Below are positions 55,441-62,663 of a stretch of DNA of 64,000 nucleotides, in pieces (within the stretch, counting starts at the first letter, position 1; each line of letters opens with the position of its first letter). Origin of the DNA: Paenibacillus sp. R14(2021) (GTDB lineage: Bacteria; Bacillota; Bacilli; Paenibacillales; Paenibacillaceae); NCBI RefSeq assembly GCF_019431355.1, contig NZ_CP080269.1, positions 5,327,001 to 5,391,000 of the forward strand, in the 5' to 3' direction. Under the pieces are notes generated by a model that was given only the letters and a program-made list of their open reading frames with translations, was not told the DNA's origin and made no database searches. The position numbers and the translations under genes are program-made.

Positions 55441-56529
55441 GCGCGAGCATTCCATCGGATTGTATTGCTGGTTGCGTTTGATCATGAGATCCATGCGGTA
55501 CTGAACGGCCCCGGGCTTTTGGATCATGTCGAACCATTTGTCGATGGTTCCGGTAGATTCCAATACTTCTCCAAAGCCGCTGGCAACAAAATATTCACTG
55601 TTCACTTCTTCCTGGCCGGGGATGGGCTCGTAGAAGAGCATCGGAATGCCCTTGCTGAGTCCCTCTGTGCAGGTCATGCCGCCAGGCTTCGTAATGAGCA
55701 GATCGGACAAATCCATTAATTTGTTGATTTCCTTCGTAAATCCGAGCACCTTGATGTTGGGATGCTGGAAATTCGGGTCAGCGAGCATGCGTTCCCGAAC
55801 CTTCTCGTTGTTGCCGACGCAATAAATGAGCTGCACGCGGTCGCGCCAGCGCGTCATATAGGAGAGCAGGTCATCGCTGTACATGATCCCCCAGCCGCCG
55901 CCCATAATAAGCACGGTTGGCAGCGGCTTGAGATCGAAATGGGCCTGCAGCTCGGATTTGTCGTGGGTCTTCCAGAAGTTCGGATGAACCGGAATGCCCG
56001 TTACTTGAATCCGGCTTGAAGAGATGCCGCGTTCCGTTAATTTCTTCTTTACTTCCACGGTGGAGACCAAGTACTTGGTCACTTCCGAACTCGTCCACGT
56101 ACCGTGCGCATCGTAATCCGTGATGAGCGTGTAGAGCGGTACGCGAAGACCGAGCCGCTTCAGTCGCGAGACGACTGCATTCGGTACGGGATGTGTGCAT
56201 ACGATCAGATCAGGCTTGAGCTGATGGATGACTTGCGACGTATGCGTATAGAAAAGGCGATGAAGCGCCAGCTGTGTGAATCGATTGAGCGATTTCTTAT
56301 ATTGCCTGCGATAAACGATACCGAGAAGCTTCGGCTGCTTCGTGACGGTTTTGCGATAAGCAGACACGATCAGCGGACCGATGACAGGGTTCAGGAAGTT
56401 ACCCAGCTCGATGACGCGGGTTTGAATCGAAGGATCGAGCGAACGAAGACCGACAGCCAGCGCGTAGGCAGCTTGGGTATGTCCGGAGCCAAAGCCTTCA
56501 GAAAGCAGCAATACCCGTTTTTTATGCAT
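55417..56529 (-). CDS. Processive diacylglycerol glucosyltransferase / MGDG-synthase-like (UgtP-like)
   Basis: 370 residues, GT28-type. The N-terminal acceptor domain has LLLSEGFGSGHTQAAYAL. The C-terminal UDP-sugar domain has MGGGWGIMYSDDLL and LITKPGGMTCTEGLSKGIP. This is the layout of UgtP and MGDG synthases, which put glucose on diacylglycerol for glycolipids and lipoteichoic acid anchors. Start ATG 56529. It stands alone. Confidence 0.88.
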   Translation of the reverse strand: MHKKRVLLLSEGFGSGHTQAAYALAVGLRSLDPSIQTRVIELGNFLNPVIGPLIVSAYRKTVTKQPKLLGIVYRRQYKKSLNRFTQLALHRLFYTHTSQVIHQLKPDLIVCTHPVPNAVVSRLKRLGLRVPLYTLITDYDAHGTWTSSEVTKYLVSTVEVKKKLTERGISSSRIQVTGIPVHPNFWKTHDKSELQAHFDLKPLPTVLIMGGGWGIMYSDDLLSYMTRWRDRVQLIYCVGNNEKVRERMLADPNFQHPNIKVLGFTKEINKLMDLSDLLITKPGGMTCTEGLSKGIPMLFYEPIPGQEEVNSEYFVASGFGEVLESTGTIDKWFDMIQKPGAVQYRMDLMIKRNQQYNPMECSRAVLQLMQ

Positions 56530-56753
56530 ATACTCACCTGCTTCTCTTCCGGATAATCAGGTATCCATATTACTCTCTTTACCATATTACGACGAGCGGC
56601 AGGAGAAGCACAAGATTGGAATTAAGACTTACGCATGATTGTATGTGTAACTTATGTTAAAATTAGGTGTTTGGTGGCAGGCAGGCGATCTTAAAGGCGT
56701 TCCGGCTGCAGCCATACAGGTATACAATTATTCGAAGATGGGAGTGCTTGTGC

Positions 56754-57143
56754 ATGCATAACGATCAAAGGACGATGCCAGACTTAGGCACTATTTCAGC
56801 GTTTACTTATAAAACGGGCCAATACGTAGGGGAAGTTGTGGAAAATACAGGCCCACGGGCCGTCATGAAGGTGCTTGCGGTATTGAAGCATCCGGAGCAG
56901 GGGGATCTTCATCATCCATACAATCCGGACGTGCCGATGTTTCACGAGCGCAGAGCGCTCAGCTACACCGAGAAGGCCAATGTCCCTCTCGGCGATATCA
57001 AAGCTTTCCATGGCGAGGTGCCTGCGTACAAAGCATCGCTTGAGCATGCGCTCGCTAAGGAGATCGATGCATTAGACAAGCTCAAGCGCTGGTCGGAACG
57101 CGGGCTTGAACAATTAGAACAGCTCGCCAAGGAGTACAAATAG
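56754..57143 (+). CDS. kapB: Kinase-associated protein KapB
   Basis: 129 residues. FTYKTGQYVGEVVENTGPRAV, VLAVLKHPEQGDLHHP, VPMFHERRAL and the KASLEHALAKEIDAL helix are those of KapB, which in B. subtilis is associated with KinB in the sporulation phosphorelay. ATG 56754 gives the family-like start; upstream codons are not conserved. The next gene starts on the base after its TAG. Confidence 0.9.
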   Translation: MHNDQRTMPDLGTISAFTYKTGQYVGEVVENTGPRAVMKVLAVLKHPEQGDLHHPYNPDVPMFHERRALSYTEKANVPLGDIKAFHGEVPAYKASLEHALAKEIDALDKLKRWSERGLEQLEQLAKEYK

Positions 57144-57713
57144 ATGAAAGATCATGCAGAGGACTCGGGAATGACGAAGCAGCTGCTGGCAGGCGAGATT
57201 TACAGCACGTCGCATTTGACGGGCCAATTTCAACTTCGTTCAGGACAAGTATCCGATACGTATTTTGACAAGTATTTGTTTGAATCAAAGCCAAGCTTGC
57301 TTCGCGCAATCGCGTATGAGCTCTCCACCCACATTCCGATCGGCATCGACGTGCTGGCCGGCCTCGAGATGGGCGGCATACCGATCGCGACGGCGATCTC
57401 GCTGCAAACTGGCATTCCGGCTGCGTACGTAAGAAAGCAAGCCAAACCATATGGGACCTGCAAGCAGGCAGAAGGAGCCGAGGTGCGCGGACAGCGGCTG
57501 TGCGTCGTCGAGGACGTCGTTAACACAGGCGGCCAAATTCTGCTCAGCGTTCATGCGCTGCGCGAAGCGGGAGCGATCGTCGAAGACGTTGTCTGCGTCA
57601 TCGAGCGCAATCCGGAGGGCAGACGCAAGCTGGAAGAAGCAGGCTTGAAGCTGTGTGCGCTCTTTACGATGGAAGAGTTAGCGGAAGCGGGAAACACGGT
57701 ATCGGAGCATTAA
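57144..57713 (+). CDS. Orotate phosphoribosyltransferase-like protein
   Basis: 189 residues. The PRPP-binding loop is RLCVVEDVVNTGGQ, with RSGQVSDTYFDKYLF near the N-terminus and LAGLEMGGIPIATAISL as in OPRTases. It could be PyrE or a paralogue, since no other pyrimidine gene is present. ATG 57144 directly follows the kapB stop, and AAGGAG at 57129 serves it. Coupling with kapB points to co-expression. Confidence 0.85.
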   Translation: MKDHAEDSGMTKQLLAGEIYSTSHLTGQFQLRSGQVSDTYFDKYLFESKPSLLRAIAYELSTHIPIGIDVLAGLEMGGIPIATAISLQTGIPAAYVRKQAKPYGTCKQAEGAEVRGQRLCVVEDVVNTGGQILLSVHALREAGAIVEDVVCVIERNPEGRRKLEEAGLKLCALFTMEELAEAGNTVSEH

Positions 57714-57785
57714 TGCGAACAAATGAAGCGAGAACCGATTGGCAATGCTGCAGTTGGAATTTCGCTATATGCATCTAGTATGACT

Positions 57786-57812
57786 AAATGACCGTATTGT
57801 ATTTATAGTCAT
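57786..57812. promoter_or_regulatory. TetR operator upstream of the tetR gene
   Basis: Dyad TGAC-N15-GTCA (57789-57792, 57808-57811) within AAATGACCG. The same element recurs before yhgE at 58526-58552; the two 27-base windows agree at 18 positions, including the first nine. Confidence 0.7.
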
Positions 57813-57859
57813 GCGATGGTAAGATGGCTCTACCGAATAACGCAAGGAGGCAGCAGGAG

Positions 57860-58447
57860 TTGGAGCACAAGAAACCGGTGGACCGCAAGGCTCAAATTAT
57901 TGAAGCAGCGGCAAAGTCATTTGCCATGTTCGGCTATAAAGCGACCACGATGGAACTGGTATCCAAAATGGCTGCAGTCGGCAAAGGGACGATCTATACG
58001 TTCTTCGCTACGAAGGAAGAACTTTTCAGCGAGAACATCAGTCAGCTGACGATAGAGCTTCGCGGCTTGGCGGAGCGGTCGATTGACCGGGAGCGCTCGT
58101 TCTTCGACAACTTATCGGCCGTGCTTCACGAGCTGCTCTTGTTCCGCGAGAAGCATGAGCTGATCGTGAAGCTGTCCCAAGAGGTGCGCGATATCGGTAC
58201 GCCGATGGCCAAGGACGGCATTGCGAAGCTGGAGCAGGCGATAACGGCTTTCATTCAGCAGGAAGTGGCGCTTGCCATTGAGAAGGGCGAGCTGCGCAGC
58301 GCGGATCCGGCATTGACGGCATACATCATGTTGAAGCTATATGTCGCGCTAAGCGCCGAGTGGAGCAAACATCATGAACCGCTTACGCGCGGGGAAATCG
58401 CCGATTATTTCAGTGCGCTGCTGAAGGATGGTATGGCGGCTAGGTAA
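57860..58447 (+). CDS. TetR-family repressor (YhgD-like)
   Basis: About 195 residues. The HTH is at about 8-55 (IIEAAAKSFAMFGYKATTMELV, GTIYTFFATKEELF). Start is TTG 57860 by ribosome site (AAGGAGG nine bases upstream); ATG 57824 lacks one. The C-terminal ligand domain is all-helical. It precedes a YhgE gene as yhgD does in B. subtilis, and both have the same operator, so it probably represses itself and yhgE. Confidence 0.88.
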   Translation: MEHKKPVDRKAQIIEAAAKSFAMFGYKATTMELVSKMAAVGKGTIYTFFATKEELFSENISQLTIELRGLAERSIDRERSFFDNLSAVLHELLLFREKHELIVKLSQEVRDIGTPMAKDGIAKLEQAITAFIQQEVALAIEKGELRSADPALTAYIMLKLYVALSAEWSKHHEPLTRGEIADYFSALLKDGMAAR

Positions 58448-58486
58448 GGCATGCGGAGGCTGCGTCGATTGGCGGAGCGGATGCGC

Positions 58487-58519
58487 AGAAAAAAGGCGGC
58501 AGAAGCTGCTTCTTTTTTT
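58487..58519 (+). terminator. Possible terminator between tetR and yhgE
   Basis: A-rich left side, GCAG-AAG-CTGC core, then a T run running straight into the yhgE -35 region. Short stem, so moderate confidence. Confidence 0.5.
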
Positions 58520-58552
58520 GACTGGAAATGACCGATTGGTTAATTTGGTCAA
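58518..58552. promoter_or_regulatory. yhgE promoter region with TetR operator
   Basis: TTGACT (58518-58523) is a good -35 box. The operator TGAC-N15-GTCA (58529-58532, 58548-58551) covers the spacer and -10 region, so a bound repressor would block polymerase. The -10 (TAATTT, 58541-58546) is weak. Confidence 0.65.
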
Positions 58553-58589
58553 TTGTTCAAACAAGTAAATCATGGAGGCGGTATGCGCG

Positions 58590-60608
58590 ATGGGATTATC
58601 ATTATTTGGCAGGGAAATGAAACGGATTGTGCGCCAGCCGAAGCTGCTCATTCCGATCATCGGAATCTTATTTATCCCTATTATGTACAGCGGTATGCTG
58701 ATAGGTGCATTCTGGGATCCATACGGCAAGCTGGATGAAATGCCGGTAGCTGTTGTTAATGAGGATGCCGGTGCATCCTTCAACGGTCAGCCGCTCGCGG
58801 TCGGCAAGGATCTCGTTGCCGAGCTGAAGGCCGACAAACAGTTCAAGTGGGCCTTCGTCGATCAAAAGGAAGCGCAGGCAGGGCTGAAGAACGGTGATTA
58901 TTATTATGTCATTGAAATCCCGTCCTCATTCTCGAAGCAGGCGACGACGCTGCTTGATAAAGAGCCGCATCCCGCATCGCTTCGGTACGTATCGAACGAC
59001 AGCGAGAATTATTTGGCCGCGAAGATCGGCCATACGGCCGTCGACCAGCTGCAAACGCAAATTTCGCAGCAGGTGACGAAAGCTTATGCGAAAGCCGTGT
59101 TCAGCAGCATCGGGGAAGCGGCTGACGGCATTGCACAAGCGAGCGACGGCGCAAGCAAGCTCAGCGAGGGTGCAGCAAGCGCGGAGCAGGGAGCGGTGCA
59201 GCTGCGCGATAATATTGCGAAGCTGGCAAGCGGTTCGCAGCAATTGGCCGGCGGCGTTAAGGCACTTGACAGCGGCGCCGGGAAATTAACAGCGGGCACG
59301 GCTGCCGTCAGCGACGGCGCGGCGCAGCTGGCCGCTGGCCTCGCGAAGCTGGAAGCCGCCGGCGGACAGCTCGGCGGCGGCGCTTCCGAAGCCGCGAAGG
59401 CCGGCGCGCAGCTGGCCGAGGGGCTTGCATCGGCGAAGCAGGGCAGCGCCGATCTCGCCGGCGCAGCCGCGAAGCTGTCGGCGGCGCTGGACGCATACGC
59501 CGCCGCGCAACCGAATGCAGCGCAGGACAGCGCGCTGCAGGGGCTGATCAGCGCAGCCCGCGCGGTATCCGCGGGCGCAGCCGAGCTCTCCGGCGGCAGC
59601 GCGAAGCTGGCCGCCGGCGGCACGGAGCTGCAGCAGGGGCAAAGCCGCCTGCAGCAAGGGCTTGACGCGCTGCACGCACAGCTGGCAGCGGCAGCGAAGA
59701 GCGGCGCCGACCTGGCCGCCGGCGCCAAGAGCGCCGCGGCGGGCGCCGCGAAGCTGGCGGACGGCGCAGCCGCCGCAGGCCGCGGTGCGGCGCAGCTGGC
59801 CGGGGGCTCCGGCCAGCTGGCAAGCGGCTCCGCCGCGCTGGCGAGCGGCACGGCCCAGCTCGCCGGCGGCTCAGCCGAGCTGTCGGGCAAGCTCGGCGAC
59901 GCCTCCCGCCAAACCGGGGGCGTCGCCGGAACCGACGCCCTCTACGACATGTTCGCGAATCCCGTCCATGTCGAAGAGCAGAAGCTAACTGATGTGCCGA
60001 ATTACGGCACGGGCTTCACGCCTTACTTCCTGTCGCTCGGCCTGTTCGTTGGGGCACTGCTCTCGACGATGGTCATTCCGATGCGGGAAACCGGCACGAA
60101 GCCGGCATCGGCTTGGAGCTGGTTCCTCAGCAAGTCGCTGCTTTTCGTGACCGTCGGCATCGTGCAGGCGCTCATCGCGGATGCGATTCTACTCTACGGT
60201 ATCGGCCTGCATGTGAACCATCTCGGCGCATTTATCGGGATGTCGGTCCTGGCGAGCATTACCTTCATGATGATCGTGCAGTTCCTCGTGACCTTGCTGG
60301 ATCAGCCGGGTCGATTCGTAGCCGTTATGCTGCTCATTCTGCAGCTGACCGGCAGCGCCGGCACCTATCCGTCGGAGCTCGTGCCTTCTTGGCTGCGCAG
60401 CATTGGCCACTGGCTGCCGATGACGTATTCCATCGCGGCGTTCCGCGAAATCGTAACCGGCAACGAGCTGCTGACAACCGGCAGCAAGGCAGCGGTGCTG
60501 GCCGTCTTCGCGCTCGTATTCGCGGCACTGTCGATGCTGGTGTTCGAGCTGCATTACCGCAAAACGAACCACGGCGCTTCATCGGCACCGGCGGAAGCAG
60601 CAATCTAA
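58590..60608 (+). CDS. YhgE/Pip family membrane protein
   Basis: 672 residues. One N-terminal membrane helix (about 20-42), then an extracytoplasmic domain with conserved VAVVNEDAGASFNGQ. A stretch of about 260 residues of Ala/Gly-rich heptad-like repeats follows (units such as GAAQLAGGSGQLASGSAAL). Five or six C-terminal helices resemble ABC-2 permeases. The family includes Pip (phage infection protein) and exporters. ATG 58590 uses GGAGG. The repeat tract has very high GC. Confidence 0.9.
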   Translation: MGLSLFGREMKRIVRQPKLLIPIIGILFIPIMYSGMLIGAFWDPYGKLDEMPVAVVNEDAGASFNGQPLAVGKDLVAELKADKQFKWAFVDQKEAQAGLKNGDYYYVIEIPSSFSKQATTLLDKEPHPASLRYVSNDSENYLAAKIGHTAVDQLQTQISQQVTKAYAKAVFSSIGEAADGIAQASDGASKLSEGAASAEQGAVQLRDNIAKLASGSQQLAGGVKALDSGAGKLTAGTAAVSDGAAQLAAGLAKLEAAGGQLGGGASEAAKAGAQLAEGLASAKQGSADLAGAAAKLSAALDAYAAAQPNAAQDSALQGLISAARAVSAGAAELSGGSAKLAAGGTELQQGQSRLQQGLDALHAQLAAAAKSGADLAAGAKSAAAGAAKLADGAAAAGRGAAQLAGGSGQLASGSAALASGTAQLAGGSAELSGKLGDASRQTGGVAGTDALYDMFANPVHVEEQKLTDVPNYGTGFTPYFLSLGLFVGALLSTMVIPMRETGTKPASAWSWFLSKSLLFVTVGIVQALIADAILLYGIGLHVNHLGAFIGMSVLASITFMMIVQFLVTLLDQPGRFVAVMLLILQLTGSAGTYPSELVPSWLRSIGHWLPMTYSIAAFREIVTGNELLTTGSKAAVLAVFALVFAALSMLVFELHYRKTNHGASSAPAEAAI

Positions 60609-60620
60609 TGTAGTGTCTTA

Positions 60621-60672
60621 ATTGCAGTGCTCTTAACGCAGCGCTTCAATTGCAGTGCTCTACGTGCAGCGC
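60621..60672. repeat. Two-copy imperfect 28-bp repeat
   Basis: ATTGCAGTGCTCT occurs at 60621-60633 and 60649-60661, each followed by a near-copy of ACGCAGCGC. It sits just after the yhgE stop. Confidence 0.6.
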
Positions 60673-60686
60673 ACTACATGAATACG

Positions 60687-60740
60687 AAAGGCCGGATCTT
60701 CCGGGCAGCTGAGAGCTGTCCGGGTGATCCGGCCTTTTTT
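60687..60740 (+). terminator. Terminator after yhgE
   Basis: Twelve-base perfect arms (60687-60698 and 60726-60737), with an inner CAGCT/AGCTG stem, then T. Confidence 0.9.
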
Positions 60741-60760
60741 TGACTTCACATAATTAGGAA

Positions 60761-60848
60761 GTCTTCACGTCTTCACGTCTTCACGTCTTCACGTCTTCAC
60801 GTCTTCACGTCTTCACGTCTTCACGTCTTCACGTCTTCACGTTTTCAT
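60761..60848. repeat. Octamer tandem repeat (GTCTTCAC) of ten perfect copies
   Basis: Ten uninterrupted copies at 60761-60840 and a degenerate eleventh (GTTTTCAT). Intergenic, between the yhgE terminator and the end of the SGNH gene. Slipped-strand expansion is the simple origin; the copy number probably varies between strains. Confidence 0.92.
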
Positions 60849-60905
60849 GTTCATATCTTTCCGTTTTTTCGGCGCAACCGCTCACTCGTCTTAATTGCCG
60901 GCGCG

Positions 60906-62270
60906 CTAAGAATTAATAAATACCGTCACTATCGGCTTCCGGTATTCGACTTGAAAGCCGAGTCCCTTGGACAATGCGGCGAGCGGGAGATACGTGACGG
61001 AATTACTGCCGACCTGCTGGAGATAGGCCGGTGTCTCAAGCGGCACGGACTGTCCGTTGACTTTCATCGTATTTGCGCCGATTGTAAACGCAACCTGCTT
61101 ATCGCCGGACTTGATCGTGGCCGTTCTTGTTTTGTTATCCCAAGCCAGCGAGGCATGCAGCGCCGTCGCAATATCGCGCATCGGGAGGAAGGTCGTGTTG
61201 TTCTTCAGCACGGGCTTATTGGCGCCTTTCAAGCTGCTTCCGTTGACCACGACACGAAGCGGCGTGCCGATCGCAAGTGCGCCCGGATCGCGATAGCTGC
61301 CCCAGATGCCCTTGGCGAAGGCTCTGCCCATGGCGTCATAGCCGTCTTGCTTGGGATGGATGTCGCCTTTGAGAATGTACGTATAGAAAAGTTCCTTGTC
61401 CTTGAACGGAGCGGATACGTCCACGGCGCGCACGTCATAGCCTTCCTGCGTTAGCTTGGCTGCGAGCGCTTCATCCTGTCCCTTGAGCTGGGATACGGCG
61501 GCGGTGAGCACGTCATATTGCTCCTGCGTGATCGCTTTGTTCAGCGTCGACGGCTTTGGCGCAGGCAGGTATTGATCCGCGAATACGACGGTTGCCTTCG
61601 GATTCAGACTCAGAATCGTCCGGAGCGAAGCCTCCAGCTGCGGGTTGTAGTCCGCCAGCATAGCATCGAGCTTCGTCTTCAGCTCATCCGCCGGCAGGTT
61701 CTTCGATTTGATCTCCTCGAAGATCGGCGTAAAATCATTGCCGCCGATCGTCAAGGTAACGAGATCGGCAGTCTTCAAGTCCGCAGCCATTTGGGCGGAT
61801 TTCGCGACTACGCCTGCATTAAAGCGATTAGCGTCATCGGTAAGATCATTCACTTGAATCTCTTCCGCCGTTACGCTCTTGCCTTCTGCCGCCGCCTTAA
61901 GAAATCCGCTCAGCCCAGGCGATTTCAAGCCCAGGACACCGTAATTCTTGAGATCGGCGCGTCCGTGATAGAGCGCCTGTTCGTACACGCGGTCCACATA
62001 GCCGTAAGGAACGGAAGTAACACCCATCCCGTATTCGTAACCGACGGTCAGCGAATCGCCGACCGCAACAATATGAAGTGGATCGCTTCCTTTTGCCGCG
62101 GGAGCTTGTGGTGCAGCTGTTGCTGCGTACGAGGCAACGGCTTTGACATAGCCTCCTGCCGAAGTGCCGAAGGCATTAGCGCTTCCTGCGCTAATCGTGA
62201 AGATCATGAGTGCGGCAGCGGTCAGAGCGGCTGCTTGTTTAGGTGATTTCCTGAATTTACTAGTCAACAA
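60906..62270 (-). CDS. Secreted SGNH/GDSL hydrolase with copper-amine-oxidase-N-type C-terminal domain
   Basis: About 454 residues. Signal peptide to about 33 (AALTAAALMIFTISAGSANA). SGNH domain with Ser in VGDSLTVGYEYG, Asn in TIGGNDF and Asp/His in GDIHPKQDGYDAM. A C-terminal CuAO-N1-like domain from about 325 (LRVVVNGSSLKGANKPVLKN, FLPMRDIATAL, TYLPLAALSKGLGFQVEY) is a surface module common in Paenibacillus. Start is likely TTG 62270, seven bases after AAGGA. Esterase substrate unknown. Confidence 0.9.
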   Translation of the reverse strand: MLTSKFRKSPKQAAALTAAALMIFTISAGSANAFGTSAGGYVKAVASYAATAAPQAPAAKGSDPLHIVAVGDSLTVGYEYGMGVTSVPYGYVDRVYEQALYHGRADLKNYGVLGLKSPGLSGFLKAAAEGKSVTAEEIQVNDLTDDANRFNAGVVAKSAQMAADLKTADLVTLTIGGNDFTPIFEEIKSKNLPADELKTKLDAMLADYNPQLEASLRTILSLNPKATVVFADQYLPAPKPSTLNKAITQEQYDVLTAAVSQLKGQDEALAAKLTQEGYDVRAVDVSAPFKDKELFYTYILKGDIHPKQDGYDAMGRAFAKGIWGSYRDPGALAIGTPLRVVVNGSSLKGANKPVLKNNTTFLPMRDIATALHASLAWDNKTRTATIKSGDKQVAFTIGANTMKVNGQSVPLETPAYLQQVGSNSVTYLPLAALSKGLGFQVEYRKPIVTVFINS

Positions 62271-62385
62271 TTCCACATCCTTTTGAATAATTATGCGTCT
62301 GAATAAATATACACCCATTTTGTCGTGATTACGGGGCCGCGTTGCTCCGTTAAAGAACTCTTATCACTTTCATAAAAATATTAAA

Positions 62386-62414
62386 TTGATATCGTTATGT
62401 GGTGATGTTAAAAT
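62386..62414 (+). promoter_or_regulatory. Sigma-A promoter of the gltB leader
   Basis: TTGATA (62386-62391), 17-base spacer, TAAAAT (62409-62414). Transcription would start near 62421. Confidence 0.7.
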
Positions 62415-62460
62415 AATATAATAACGAAAATCGAGCATGTGCTGTTTTACCGAAAGGATG

Positions 62461-62507
62461 CTGACGAATACGGCATGCTGCAGAGCCGCCGTCAGTGTCT
62501 TTTTTTC
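62461..62507 (+). terminator. Leader terminator upstream of gltB
   Basis: CTGACG (62461-62466) and CGTCAG (62490-62495), with an inner CGGC/GCCG stem, then a T run. It lies 40 bases after the predicted transcript start and about 155 bases before gltB, with no gene in between, so it is an attenuator or the end of a small RNA. AGCATG (62434-62439) could pair with CATGCT (62474-62479) as an alternative fold. Confidence 0.65.
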
Positions 62508-62663
62508 AAAACAACATGTAAGCCGTCGCGAGTATTTTCACAAGCTCATTGCCTCCTGCTTCTATATTAAGCGATGCAGCTCAGGAAATGAAGCCGGATT
62601 CGATGCATAAGAATCCATTCCTTCCGTTTATTCAAAAATTCCTCATAGAAAGGTTGCATCCAA

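Larger units (their letters stand above)
62271..62663. other. 393-bp divergent region before gltB
   Basis: It contains a sigma-A promoter (62386-62414) and a terminator (62461-62507) on the plus strand. About 155 more bases lead to the gltB start. No small frame with a ribosome site was seen inside. Confidence 0.6.

Noticed and set aside
60761-60840. Octamer array considered as a CRISPR
   Set aside because: The units are contiguous with no spacers and no cas genes are nearby; it is a simple tandem repeat.
62360-62380. CTCTTATCA before gltB considered as the start of an S-box riboswitch
   Set aside because: The conserved S-box continuation (AGAGAGGCGGAGGGA-like) is absent and the following sequence is AT-rich promoter DNA.
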